64,000 bases of DNA. It comes from Arthrobacter sp. ATA002. GTDB taxonomy: Bacteria > Actinomycetota > Actinomycetes > Actinomycetales > Micrococcaceae. The DNA lies in contig NZ_CP114015.1 in NCBI RefSeq assembly GCF_026898095.1, positions 620,001-684,000 of the forward strand, given 5' to 3'. Both the position numbers and the translations under genes were made by a program. This document shows positions 19,407 through 28,352 of this stretch, piece by piece (the first letter of the stretch is position 1; every line of letters starts with the position of its first letter). The notes under the pieces are model-generated. The model saw nothing but the letters and a program-made list of their open reading frames with translations. It did not search any database and was not told the DNA's origin.

Positions 19407-20971
19407 ACGGCTTCCTTCTTGTCGGCTTTGGTCAGGAGATTCTCAAACTCGGCGTCTGGCCCCGGATCGCAGCCGTTGGCTCCGCCGTCGTCCGCCGGAT
19501 TGCCGGGCGCAGCCGGCTCCAGCAGGTTCTTGCCCAGCCGGTCCGCCGACGGCAGTTCGATCGGATAGACCCCGGTGAAGCATGCGGTGCACAGCCGCTC
19601 GCGGGGCTGCCGGGTGGCGCCGATCATGCCGTCCTCGGAAATGTAGGCCAGCGAGTCGGCGCCCACGGAGGCGCAGATTTCCTCGACGGCGGCACCGTTG
19701 GCGATCAGTTCCGCGCGGGAGGCAAAGTCGATGCCGTAAAAGCACGGCCACTGGACCGGCGGGGACGAAATCTTGACGTGGACTTCCTTGGCCCCCACCT
19801 CGCGCAGCATCCGCACGATGGCCCGCTGCGTGTTGCCGCGGACAATGGAATCATCCACGACCACCACGCGCTTGCCGCGGATGACGGATTCCAGGGCGTT
19901 GAGCTTGAGCTTGATGCCCAGCTGGCGCAGCGTCTGGCTCGGCTGGATGAAGGTGCGCCCCACATATGAGTTCTTGACGAATCCGTGGGCGAAGGGAATG
20001 CCCGACTCTTCGGCGTATCCGACCGCGGCGGGGGTTCCGGACTCGGGCACGGGAATGACGATGTCGGCTTCGACCGGATATTCGCGGGCCAACTGGCGGC
20101 CCATCTCTACCCGACTCTCATAGACGGACCGGCCGTTGATGACGGCATCGGGACGGGCCAGGTAAACGTATTCAAAGACGCAGCCGGCCGGCGTCGGTTC
20201 GCCGAAGCTGGTGCTGCGGATGCCGTTTTCGTCAATGGCGATAAACTCGCCGGGCTTGATCTCGCGGATGAAGCTGGCACCGACCGTGGCGAGGGCGGAC
20301 CCCTCGGAAGCTACCACCCAGCCGCGGTTCAGGCGGCCCAGCACCAGCGGGCGGACCCCGTAGGTGTCCCGCGCGGCGTAGAGGGTGCCTTCGTCCATGA
20401 AGACAAAGGAGAACGCCCCGCGCAGCTTGGGCAGCAGCTCCAGGGCCGTGTCCTCCAGCGAACGTCCGTCGGAGCCGTTGAGCAGCGCCGTGACCAGCGC
20501 GGTGTCCGAGGTGTTGCCCTGGGCGATTTCACCGGAGCGCGGGCGTCCCTCGCGTTCGAGGATCATTTCGTACAGTTCGGCCGAGTTGGTCAGGTTGCCG
20601 TTGTGCGCCAGGGCCACGGTACCGCTGGCGGTGGCGCCGAGGGTGGGCTGGGCATTGGCCCACTGGGAGGCGCCGGTGGTGGAATACCGGCAGTGGCCCA
20701 CCGCGATATGCCCGGTCAGGGTGTTCAGGGTGGTTTCGTCGAAGACCTGGGAAACCAGGCCCATGTCCTTGTAGACGCTGATCCTGTTGCCGTCGCTGGT
20801 GGCAATTCCCGCGGACTCCTGCCCGCGGTGCTGCAGGGCGTACAACCCGTAGTACGTAAGTTTTGCTACTTCTTCACCGGGGGCCCAGACACCGAAGACT
20901 CCACAGGCATCCTGTGGACCTTTCTCGCCGGGCAGAAGATCGTGGGAAAGTTTTCCGTCACCGCGTGCCAT
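19403..20971 (-). CDS. purF: Amidophosphoribosyltransferase
   Basis: PurF catalyses the committed step of purine synthesis, transferring glutamine-derived ammonia to PRPP. It has 522 residues. The N-terminal glutamine amidotransferase domain begins with a 22-residue leader and the nucleophile Cys23 in DACGVFG, and the leader is probably removed. HRGQESAG and AHNGNLTN follow. The C-terminal phosphoribosyltransferase domain has the PRPP loop VVVVDDSIVRG. A family-typical Cys-rich segment lies near RLCTACFTG. The last 50 residues are acidic and Pro/Gly-rich. It is the first gene of purF-purM. Confidence 0.96.
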   Translation of the reverse strand: MARGDGKLSHDLLPGEKGPQDACGVFGVWAPGEEVAKLTYYGLYALQHRGQESAGIATSDGNRISVYKDMGLVSQVFDETTLNTLTGHIAVGHCRYSTTGASQWANAQPTLGATASGTVALAHNGNLTNSAELYEMILEREGRPRSGEIAQGNTSDTALVTALLNGSDGRSLEDTALELLPKLRGAFSFVFMDEGTLYAARDTYGVRPLVLGRLNRGWVVASEGSALATVGASFIREIKPGEFIAIDENGIRSTSFGEPTPAGCVFEYVYLARPDAVINGRSVYESRVEMGRQLAREYPVEADIVIPVPESGTPAAVGYAEESGIPFAHGFVKNSYVGRTFIQPSQTLRQLGIKLKLNALESVIRGKRVVVVDDSIVRGNTQRAIVRMLREVGAKEVHVKISSPPVQWPCFYGIDFASRAELIANGAAVEEICASVGADSLAYISEDGMIGATRQPRERLCTACFTGVYPIELPSADRLGKNLLEPAAPGNPADDGGANGCDPGPDAEFENLLTKADKKEAV

Positions 20972-21043
20972 GGGATTAGTCTCTCACGCCGGAGTCGAAG
21001 CCGGACTTTCACGCGGAACCATTACGGGCCGCCGTTCGGGAAG

Positions 21044-21337
21044 TTACTCCTCGTCGCGCTCGACGACGGCGCGGCGGGCCTTGCGCACGCTGATCCAGTC
21101 CAGGAGCAGGGCAACGACGGCTCCGAGGCAGACACCGGGAATGGCGAACATGACGGTGAAGAAGCCCAGGGTTGCTTCGCGCGTGTACGTGGGATCGGCC
21201 GGCCCTGCATAGGCGACCACCAGTGCGGCAATGAACCCGGCGATCACGCCCAGAGCCAGGAACGGAATAAAACGGGGAGCGCGGCGGACGGTAATTTCGC
21301 GGCGCTCGGGGCTGTGCTGCTCGGAATCCATATCCAA
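21044..21337 (-). CDS. Small two-helix membrane protein of unknown function
   Basis: The protein has 97 residues with two membrane helices (about residues 26-46 and 60-82) joined by a short Gly/Pro/Thr loop. The N-terminus is charged (RREITVRRAPR) and the C-terminus basic then acidic. I do not recognise a named family. The frame and composition match neighbouring genes, and the position directly upstream of purF on the same strand suggests conserved synteny in this group. A second start, MDSEQ at 21331, is possible. It lies 72 bases from the purF start. Confidence 0.75.
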   Translation of the reverse strand: MDMDSEQHSPERREITVRRAPRFIPFLALGVIAGFIAALVVAYAGPADPTYTREATLGFFTVMFAIPGVCLGAVVALLLDWISVRKARRAVVERDEE

Positions 21338-21356
21338 ATTCTACCGGCAGTAGAGA

Positions 21357-21737
21357 TTATTGCCCTGCACGGAACAGCGGAAGCCACTCCGACAGGTCGG
21401 CCCGCTGCCCGGAAGCCGCCACCTTGCCGGCAGCGACGGCGTCCGCCCAGGGCTGTTCTCCGGTGACGAGCGCCAGCCAAGTGGCGGCGTCGGTCTCGAT
21501 CACGTTCGGCGGTGTTCCCCGGGTGTGCCGGGGTCCCGCCACGCACTGGGTGACACCGAACGGCGGAACCCGGACCTCCACGCTGTTGCCGGGTGCGCGC
21601 TCAGCCAGTTCCTCGAGGGAATAGCGGACGGCGGTGGCCAGGATTTTGCGGTCAGCCGTGGAACCCTGATCCGCGGCAGCGGCGGCAGCCCGCAGCGCCG
21701 TCTCACCCTCAGGTGCCGGGATGCGTCGTCGTGCCAT
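21357..21737 (-). CDS. Sterol carrier family protein (SCP2-like fold)
   Basis: The protein has 126 residues. The C-terminal half ([44 protein letters not shown]) fits the actinobacterial sterol-carrier family found beside purF. The segment [25 protein letters not shown] resembles the ligand-tunnel strand and helix of SCP2 domains. Such domains bind lipids or other apolar molecules, and the ligand here is unknown. The gene lies 19 bases before the small membrane protein and just after the asparaginase gene on the same strand, so they may form one unit. Confidence 0.82.
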   Translation of the reverse strand: MARRRIPAPEGETALRAAAAAADQGSTADRKILATAVRYSLEELAERAPGNSVEVRVPPFGVTQCVAGPRHTRGTPPNVIETDAATWLALVTGEQPWADAVAAGKVAASGQRADLSEWLPLFRAGQ

Positions 21738-21758
21738 GGGGTAGTCCGTCCGCTGCGG

Positions 21759-22766
21759 TTAGGAGTCCAGCAGGGCCGTGACGGGTGCCCCGAGCCGGAT
21801 GCTGCCGACAGGTTCGCCGCCGCCGAGCACCGGCCGCACAATCTTGTCCAGTACCGGGCCGATCGTGCCGGCGTCCACCGCGCCGCTGGCCGCCAGCAGG
21901 GTCAGCCCCACGAGGGACGCCGCGCGGGTGTCGCCGTCCAGCATCTTCAGGGCAACGGATACTCCGGTGTCGGTGCCCAGCACAAGCACGCCCTCGGCAC
22001 CGTTCTTGGAAATGATGCCCAGGTCTTCCATTACTACGGTGTTTTCGCGGCCGCGGCCGTGGACCGCCCACGGGTAGTCGAGCATCGCGGTGGCCACGGT
22101 GGCTGCCCGGGCATCACCGTGCTTGCTCGAGGGTGCCTTGGCCAGGCGGCCGATGCCGCGGGCCAGGCCGGTGAGGGAGACGGCGGCCAGCGGCGCGCCG
22201 CAGCCGTCGGTGGCCCAGTGCCGGATGGTTTCTCCAGTGAATTCCTCAAAGACCTCGGCGATGCGCAGCTGCAGCGGATGCTGCGGATCCAGATAGGTGG
22301 CGTGGTCCCAATTGTTCTCGGTGCAGGCCCAGAGGAACGCGGCGTGCTTGCCGGAGCAGTTGAAGGCCAGCTTGTTTTTGCCCTTTCCGGCACGGACCAG
22401 CTCGTTCCGGGCGGCCTCGTCCTGGGGCCAGTCCACGGGGCACTGCAGATGGTCTTCGGTGACGCCGGCGGCAGCCAGCATCGTCTTGACCACGTCCGTG
22501 TGTTCCTTGGAACCGGTGTGGCTGGCCGCGGCCAGCGCCACCTGTGGACCGCGCAGCGGAACGCCGGATTTCATGGCAGCCACGGCTTGGAACGGCTTAA
22601 GCGTGGACCGCGGAAATATGGGCGTCGTGATGTCTCCCAGTGCCGTAACGACACTTCCGTCAGCCGCCATGACAACGGCGGAACCGATGTGGCGGGACTC
22701 GATGAAACCGCTGCGTTCCACAACGGCAAGTTCAACGGCATCGGACGCAGTAAAAGTGGCAGGCAT
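21759..22766 (-). CDS. Asparaginase (L-asparaginase II / PF06089 type)
   Basis: A 335-residue protein expected to hydrolyse asparagine to aspartate and ammonia. Family motifs include VERSGFIESRHIGSAV, PRSTLKPFQAVA, AAASHTGSKEHTD, NCSGKHAAFL, DGCGAPLAAVSL and the late GTDTG. The Ser/Thr/Lys in STLKPFQ and the Lys in SGKHA are the conserved candidates for the active site. The long open frame upstream reads through the oxidoreductase gene in another frame. The ATG at 22766 is chosen because the conserved start MPATFTASDAVELAV begins there and the upstream gene stops 4 bases earlier. Confidence 0.88.
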   Translation of the reverse strand: MPATFTASDAVELAVVERSGFIESRHIGSAVVMAADGSVVTALGDITTPIFPRSTLKPFQAVAAMKSGVPLRGPQVALAAASHTGSKEHTDVVKTMLAAAGVTEDHLQCPVDWPQDEAARNELVRAGKGKNKLAFNCSGKHAAFLWACTENNWDHATYLDPQHPLQLRIAEVFEEFTGETIRHWATDGCGAPLAAVSLTGLARGIGRLAKAPSSKHGDARAATVATAMLDYPWAVHGRGRENTVVMEDLGIISKNGAEGVLVLGTDTGVSVALKMLDGDTRAASLVGLTLLAASGAVDAGTIGPVLDKIVRPVLGGGEPVGSIRLGAPVTALLDS

Positions 22767-22770
22767 GTTC

Positions 22771-24405
22771 TTATTCCACCATGAACTGCACCGACTGCCA
22801 GCCGGAGGCGCCGTCGGGCACCGTGTCGGCGCGTGCCTCGGTCTGCACGCCGTCCTGCGGATCCGTGGCCCGCGCACGCACGGTGTGGTTGCCGCTGGAA
22901 AGTTCCGGCGTGCGGAAGGAGAACTGGCGCCAGGTGTCCACCGAGGCCTCCGCGGCCAGGACCGCCGGCTGCCACTCGCCGTCGTCGATCTGCACTTCCA
23001 CTCCGGTGATGCCGCGCTGCTGTGACCAGGCGGTGCCGCCAATATCCACGGGGCCGGCCGGTACCCGGGCGAACGACGCCGGCACCTCCACCCGTGCCAT
23101 CGTCTTCACCGGTGCCTGCTCAGCCCAGCCGCGGTCCGTCCAGTACGCGGTTTGCGTGTCGAAGCGGGTTACTTCCATGTCGATGATCCATTTGGTGGCG
23201 GACACAAAGCCGTAGAGGCCGGGCACCACCATCCGGACTGGATAGCCATGCACCGGAGGCAGCGGCTCACCGTTCATGCCCACGGCCAGCAGAGCGTCGC
23301 GGTCATCCTGCAGCACCTCCAGGGGAGTGGAGGCGCTGAAACCGTCAACACTGGTGGAGAGCACCATGTCCGCGTCCGCCGTGGGCCGGGCCCGGGCCAG
23401 CAGCTCCCGCACCGGCAGTCCCAGCCACTTGGCAGTACCGGCCAGGTCCCCGCCGAGCGGATTGGAAACGCAGGTCAGGGTGAGATGCCGTTCAATCAGG
23501 TCCGAGTCCAGCAGCTCGGCAAAGCTGATCCGGACCTCTTCCTCCACCATGCCGTGGATCCGGAGCTCCCAGGTTTCGGCATCCACTTCCGGCACGCTGA
23601 GGGCCGTGTCGATCCGGTAGAAGTCGGCGTTCGGCGTAAGCCACGGGGTTACGCCGGATACCGGGGACTGCAGTCCGGCGGGCAGCGCGGGGGCCGGGTC
23701 GGCGCTTGCCGGAAGCCGAAGGGCGGCCCGGAAGCCGGCCGTGGTGCTGCGCGCCGCCGCGATGGCACGGCCTCCTGTGGCAGCGGCAGCCGCGATCACT
23801 GCGGTGAGCCCGGCAGCGGCGAAAAAACCGCGGCGGGTGGTCCGTGTGCCGCCGGGGGGAACTGACGGGGTGTCCGCTCCCGCATCCGCCGTCGTTCCTG
23901 CGGTGGTTTCTGCGCCGGCGGCGGGAATGCGGCGGATCAGTCCACGCAGGACAGCAATTCCGACGGCCGTCCCCAGCACCGTGGGGATGGCGTCCACCGG
24001 CGACGCTCCGGCCCGGGTCAGCACACAGGCCACAATCACTGTGCCCATGACAACGACGGCGGCCACGCCCAGCGCCCAGCGGCGCCGGGCCAGCACTCCC
24101 GCGAGGGCCGCCAATACGGCGATGGTTACGGCCATGCCGGCAAAGAGCGCGGCTTTGTCATTGGTGCCGAACGTTTCCACCGCAAAGTTCTTCAGCCACA
24201 GGGGAGTGAAGTCGATAAACGTGGAACCGAGGGCGATGAGCGGACGGGCCCGCGCGGTGAAAAACGCCCCGGCCAGCTCGGCTACGGCCAGCACCGTTGC
24301 CGCGGCGAGGATCCCCGCCAGGGCGGCGTAGGGCACCGCGGGGCGGAGCCGGAACAGCGTGCGGGTGCGGGTCCGGGCGGGAGAAGGTTTCGAGGAGGCC
24401 ATCAT
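22771..24405 (-). CDS. Membrane-anchored molybdopterin-dependent oxidoreductase, sulfite oxidase family
   Basis: The protein has 544 residues. The first 190 hold about five membrane helices. A Tat-like sequence TRRGFFAAAGLTAVIAA (around 205) leads into a sulfite-oxidase-type domain facing outside. Moco-binding features include LTCVSNPLGGDLAGTAKWLG with the Mo-ligand Cys about 312, MNGEPLPPVHGYPVRMVVPG and a segment with GFVSATKWI. The C-terminal Mo-dimerization domain (WSQQRGITGVEVQIDDGEWQ) closes the protein. The ATG at 24405 follows AGGAA. The substrate may be sulfite or oxidized protein residues, and the sequence does not decide. It ends 4 bases before the asparaginase gene. Confidence 0.88.
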   Translation of the reverse strand: MMASSKPSPARTRTRTLFRLRPAVPYAALAGILAAATVLAVAELAGAFFTARARPLIALGSTFIDFTPLWLKNFAVETFGTNDKAALFAGMAVTIAVLAALAGVLARRRWALGVAAVVVMGTVIVACVLTRAGASPVDAIPTVLGTAVGIAVLRGLIRRIPAAGAETTAGTTADAGADTPSVPPGGTRTTRRGFFAAAGLTAVIAAAAATGGRAIAAARSTTAGFRAALRLPASADPAPALPAGLQSPVSGVTPWLTPNADFYRIDTALSVPEVDAETWELRIHGMVEEEVRISFAELLDSDLIERHLTLTCVSNPLGGDLAGTAKWLGLPVRELLARARPTADADMVLSTSVDGFSASTPLEVLQDDRDALLAVGMNGEPLPPVHGYPVRMVVPGLYGFVSATKWIIDMEVTRFDTQTAYWTDRGWAEQAPVKTMARVEVPASFARVPAGPVDIGGTAWSQQRGITGVEVQIDDGEWQPAVLAAEASVDTWRQFSFRTPELSSGNHTVRARATDPQDGVQTEARADTVPDGASGWQSVQFMVE

Positions 24406-24503
24406 GGTTCCTATTCGCAGCAGCACCGCGCAGGTATGGGTGTCCGCGTCACACGCGGCCGGCGCTTTCGGCTGCCGGAGCCCAGCCAGTACGCTGAACT
24501 ACT

Positions 24504-25963
24504 GTGAAGGTTCTCGTTGTAGGCCCCGGCGGCCGCGAACATGCCCTTGTCCGATCACTGCTCGCTGATCCCTATGTCCGGGAGGTCCACGCTGCTCCCG
24601 GCAACGCAGGCATCGCGGAGATGGTTCCGGTCCATGCAGTGAATGCCAGCGACCCGGCGGAGGTGACCGCGCTGGCCCGCACCCTGGGCTCGAACCTCGT
24701 GGTTATCGGCCCCGAAGCCCCGCTCGCCGCAGGGGTTGCGGATGCCCTGCGGGAGGCAGGCATCCCCGTGTTCGGCCCGTCGCAGGCCGCAGCCCAGCTC
24801 GAGGCCTCCAAGGCGTTCGCCAAGCAGGTGATGGCCGCAGCCAGTGTTCCCACCGCCATGGCACGGGTGGCCTCCACTCCGGAAGAGGCCGCCGATGCGC
24901 TGGATACCTTCGGGGCACCGTATGTGGTCAAGGATGACGGACTGGCCGCGGGCAAAGGCGTGGTGGTCACCTCCGGCCGAGATGAGGCGCTGGCCCACGC
25001 GCAGGCCTGTTTTGACGCCGGCGGGACCGTGGTGATCGAAGAGTTCCTGGACGGCCCGGAGGTTTCACTCTTTGTCCTTTCCGACGGCCGCCATGTTGTT
25101 CCGCTGGCGCCGGCCCAGGATTTCAAGCGCATTTTCGACGGCGATGCAGGGCCCAACACCGGCGGCATGGGAGCGTATTCGCCGCTGGACTGGGTTCCGG
25201 CCGATCTCGTGGATGACGTCATCCGCCGGGTGGCCCAGCCCACGATCGATGAAATGGCAGCCCGCGGCACGCCGTTTGTCGGTGTCCTGTACTGCGGACT
25301 GGCCCTGACCTCGCGCGGAATGCGCGTCATCGAATTCAACGCCCGGTTCGGTGATCCGGAAACCCAGGCCGTGCTGGCCCGGCTGAAAACCCCGCTCGGC
25401 GGCCTGCTGCTGGCTGCGGCCAAGGGCGAACTGGACGCCATGGAACAGCTCAAGTGGGATTCCCGCACCGCGGTGGCTGTGGTGATTGCCGCCGCCGATT
25501 ATCCGGACGCGCCGCGCACCGGCGACCGGATCCGCGGCCTGAAAAAGGCGGCAAAGCTCGACGGCGTCCACGTCCTGCACGCGGGCACCGCGCTCAATGG
25601 GGACGGCAAGGTGGTGTCCGCCGGCGGCCGGGTGCTCGCCGCCGTCGGCCTGGGTGCCGATCTTCAGTCAGCCCGGACCTGGCGTATGCCGGCGTGGAGA
25701 TGATCCGGTTGGAAGGATCGCAGCACCGCGGTGACATTGCCTTGAAAGCGTTGAACGGGGAAGTGAGGGTTCCTGCCGGTGCCTGCACGGTGCCGGACAA
25801 TGAACCGGGCTGCGCCCCGTCAGCCTGGACGGGGAACAGGCATGAGCGCCCCCGAACTGGCCGGCTGGACCCACGTTTATTCCGGAAAGGTCCGGGACCT
25901 GTACGTCCCCGCCGACTCCTCCGCACCGGGTGCAAAGGACCGGGTCCTCGTCGTGGCCAGTGA
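24504..25963 (+). CDS. purD: Phosphoribosylamine-glycine ligase (GARS), frameshifted near the C-terminus as read
   Basis: PurD joins phosphoribosylamine and glycine with ATP to give GAR. Its ATP-grasp fold is clear: VVGPGGREHALV, APGNAGIA, YVVKDDGLAAGKGV, GPEVSLFVL, NTGGMGAYSP and FNARFGDPETQ. After ADLQSAR the frame is lost at a GG pair at 25675. One more G gives SARDLAYAGVEMIRLEG and GDIALKALNGEVRVP, the normal family end near 25774. That repaired frame then runs on to 25963, inside purC, which is unlike normal PurD. A second error near 25775-25840 is likely, and the true stop probably lies there. It is divergent from the oxidoreductase gene, with 98 bases between starts. Confidence 0.9.
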
Positions 25964-26735
25964 CCGGATCAGCGCCTTTGACCATGTGCTGGCCTCCGAG
26001 ATTCCGGACAAGGGCCGGATCCTGACCCAGCTCAGCCTGTGGTGGTTCGAGCAGCTGAAGGTGCCCAACCACGTGATCTCCGCGGATGAGGGGGTGCCGG
26101 CCGAGGTGGCGGGCCGGGCCATGATCTGCAGAAAGCTGGACATGTATCCGGTGGAGTGCATTGCCCGCGGCTACCTGACGGGCACGGGGCTGGCGGAATA
26201 CCGGCAGTCGCAAACCGTGTGTGACGTGCCGCTGCCGGCCGGGCTGGTGGACGGGTCCCGGCTGGAACCGGCCATCTTCACGCCGTCGGCCAAGGCCGAG
26301 GTGGGCGAGCATGACGAGAACATCAATTACGACGCCGTGGTGAAGCTTGTCGGAGCGGAGACGGCTGGAACGCTGCGCTCGCTGACGCTGGAGATCTACG
26401 CGGCGGCCGAGGCGGTTGCCCGCGGCCGCGGCATCATCCTGGCGGACACCAAGGTGGAGTTCGGGCTGGATCCGGCCACCGGCGGGGTCACGCTGGGAGA
26501 TGAGGTGCTGACCCCGGATTCCTCGCGGTTCTGGGATGCGGCGCTGTACGCCCCGGGTGCCGCGCAGCCGTCCTTCGACAAGCAGTATGTGCGGGACTGG
26601 CTGACCTCGCCTGAGTCCGGCTGGGACAAGGCCTCGGATACGCCGCCGCCGATGCTGCCGGCCGACGTCGTCGAGCGCACCCGCGCCCGCTATGTGGAGG
26701 CCTACGAGCGGCTGACCGGCAGGACGTTCGAGTAG
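25842..26735 (+). CDS. purC: Phosphoribosylaminoimidazole-succinocarboxamide synthase
   Basis: PurC (SAICAR synthetase) joins aspartate to CAIR using ATP. It has 297 residues. Motifs include YSGKVRDLY, VVASDRISAFDHVL, the VECIARGYLTGTG segment, FTPSAKAEVGEHDENI and LADTKVEFGLD with GLDPATGG. The ATG at 25842 gives MSAPELAGWTHVYSGK, with GGGGAACAGG upstream. An in-frame ATG at 25779 would add an Arg/Pro-rich stretch that is not family-like, so it is rejected. It is probably co-transcribed with purD. Confidence 0.95.
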   Translation: MSAPELAGWTHVYSGKVRDLYVPADSSAPGAKDRVLVVASDRISAFDHVLASEIPDKGRILTQLSLWWFEQLKVPNHVISADEGVPAEVAGRAMICRKLDMYPVECIARGYLTGTGLAEYRQSQTVCDVPLPAGLVDGSRLEPAIFTPSAKAEVGEHDENINYDAVVKLVGAETAGTLRSLTLEIYAAAEAVARGRGIILADTKVEFGLDPATGGVTLGDEVLTPDSSRFWDAALYAPGAAQPSFDKQYVRDWLTSPESGWDKASDTPPPMLPADVVERTRARYVEAYERLTGRTFE

Positions 26736-26804
26736 GAGACTTCGCGCGGGGACTCCTGGCTTCCGGAAGGGGGAGTTCCCGGGCTGGCCGGAATCCGGCG
26801 CGGC

Positions 26805-27443
26805 TCAGCGCTGGAAGGTCAGATGCACGACGCCGCTTTCCGCCGTCTCGGCGCTGACGTTGTATCCGTCCTCGAGGCCGCGGAGGCCCTCCCACAGGTA
26901 GATGCCCCGTCCCAGCAGGATGGGCGTGATGCCCACGTGCATCCGGTCCACCAGCCCCGCTTCCAGGAACGTCTTGATGAGCGTGGGTCCGCCGCCGATC
27001 CGGACATCCTGTCCTGCCGCGGCGTCGGTGGCCAGCTCCAGTGCCTCCACGGGTGAGGCGCTGAGGAACTCGAACCTGGTTCCATTGGCCATCTCGATGG
27101 TTCGCCGCGGCGCATGAGTCAGGACAAAGACCGGAACCCGGAACGGCGGCTCATCGCCCCACCAGCCCTGCCAGTCCGGATCATCCGGGAAGAGATGCAG
27201 CCCGAACATGCCGGCTCCCATGATCTCGGAGCCGATTCCCTCGAAGTAAGCGGCAGCGTGTTTGTCATCCACGCCGGTGGTGCCTGCGCCTGGTTCATGC
27301 AGGACACGCTCTTGGAACGTCCGGGTGGCGGTGTACGGGCCCACCAGCCGGGACCAGTCCTGGCCAAACGGGTCCTCTGGAGTCTGGTCCGTGGTGGTGG
27401 CATAGCCGTCCAGGGAAATGTTCAGATCAACGCGGACAACCAT
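26805..27443 (-). CDS. Dihydrofolate reductase family protein (RibD C-terminal-like)
   Basis: The protein has 212 residues of the RibD C-terminal/DHFR-like fold. It opens with VVRVDLNISLDGYATTTDQ, followed by FGLHLFPDDPDWQGWWGD and PVFVLTHAPR. A nucleotide-binding strand and loop, DVRIGGGPTLIKTFLEAGLVDRMHVGI, is followed by LLGRGIYLWEGL. Such proteins reduce NADPH-dependent pteridine or other cyclic substrates, but their specific role is usually unknown. The ATG is at 27443. It converges on purC, with a possible imperfect hairpin at 26748-26780 between them. Confidence 0.88.
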   Translation of the reverse strand: MVVRVDLNISLDGYATTTDQTPEDPFGQDWSRLVGPYTATRTFQERVLHEPGAGTTGVDDKHAAAYFEGIGSEIMGAGMFGLHLFPDDPDWQGWWGDEPPFRVPVFVLTHAPRRTIEMANGTRFEFLSASPVEALELATDAAAGQDVRIGGGPTLIKTFLEAGLVDRMHVGITPILLGRGIYLWEGLRGLEDGYNVSAETAESGVVHLTFQR

Positions 27444-27503
27444 CGGAAATCTCCTTGTTCCCTGATCGGCAGTACGTTGAGCCTAGCTGGGGCGGCAAGC
27501 GTG

Positions 27504-28010
27504 TCAAAGGGTTCCCGGGGACTGCCCGTCCGGAAGCCGGAGCACGCACTCCTTGCCGGTGGGTTCGCCGTCAAGGGTGAAAGCCAATGTGAGCAGGGAA
27601 GCACTCCGGGGCGGGGCGGGAAAGTAGAACCAGGAGGCCTCCCACTCGCTTCCGGTCCCGGAGGTATGCCCGCCGATCCATTGGTAGCTGGTTCCCAAAT
27701 CGTCCGTGACGCGGGCACGTACCCGCTGCATCACCGCGACACCCGGCAGGGGCGGATAGCGGCCGGCGTTTGCGGTGCCGAGTTCTTTGCGGCGTTCCAC
27801 CCAGGCGGCCTCGTCTCTGGCATGCTGCTGATTGCGCTCCCGGACTTCGCTGCCGTTGACGCCCTCGAGCATGATCTGGATGCAGCGGTCGCCGTCAGGC
27901 GACGCCATAGGTGGTTGCCGTGCCTCAACGTCAATGCCGGCAAAACGAACGCTGACGCCGTCGCTCACGCCGATAATCAGGTCACCCGGGGCCGCCACGA
28001 TGGTTGTCAT
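27504..28010 (-). CDS. Hypothetical protein, probably beta-rich
   Basis: The protein has 168 residues and I do not recognise the family. The ATG at 28010 gives MTTIVAAPGDLIIGVSDGV. A frame extension to 28067 exists without a better site. The order is beta-like (VSVRFAGIDVEARQ), then a charged helix (NQQHARDEAAWVERRKELG), then strand-rich segments (VAVMQRVRARVTDDLG, SEWEASWFYFPAPPRSASLLTLAFTLDG), which suggests an Ig-like or beta-sandwich fold. The conserved-looking pairs of aromatic residues and the end LRLPDGQSPGTL suggest a real gene. No signal peptide or membrane helix is seen. Codon use matches its neighbours. Confidence 0.65.
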   Translation of the reverse strand: MTTIVAAPGDLIIGVSDGVSVRFAGIDVEARQPPMASPDGDRCIQIMLEGVNGSEVRERNQQHARDEAAWVERRKELGTANAGRYPPLPGVAVMQRVRARVTDDLGTSYQWIGGHTSGTGSEWEASWFYFPAPPRSASLLTLAFTLDGEPTGKECVLRLPDGQSPGTL

Positions 28011-28140
28011 GCGCACCACGGTAACGGCTCGGATACAGGATAGCCATTGCGGCCCAGCCCTGAGCAAAAGCGGTCATGGGGTGGAAACAGCACTCGCCGG
28101 GCAACAAAAAGAGCCTGTCAGATGACAGACTCTCTTTGTT

Positions 28141-28217
<77 letters not shown>

Positions 28218-28352
28218 TAACCACTGCTCTTTTGCCGGGTTTCCCCGCCGCTGAAGCAACTTTACAAGTGTAGACGATCACCGCTGATTCCGCGAAACCG
28301 GGCTCCGCGGCCGCGGTAATGTTGCCGCGGAGCCCGTTTCGCCGCCGTCGTC

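Noticed and set aside
25779..25841. Upstream in-frame start for purC
   Set aside because: The added residues are Arg/Pro-rich and not family-like. The ATG at 25842 begins the conserved part.
26748..26780. A possible hairpin between purC and the DHFR-like gene
   Set aside because: The arms are short with a bulge and lack a clear T-run, so it is not listed as a terminator.
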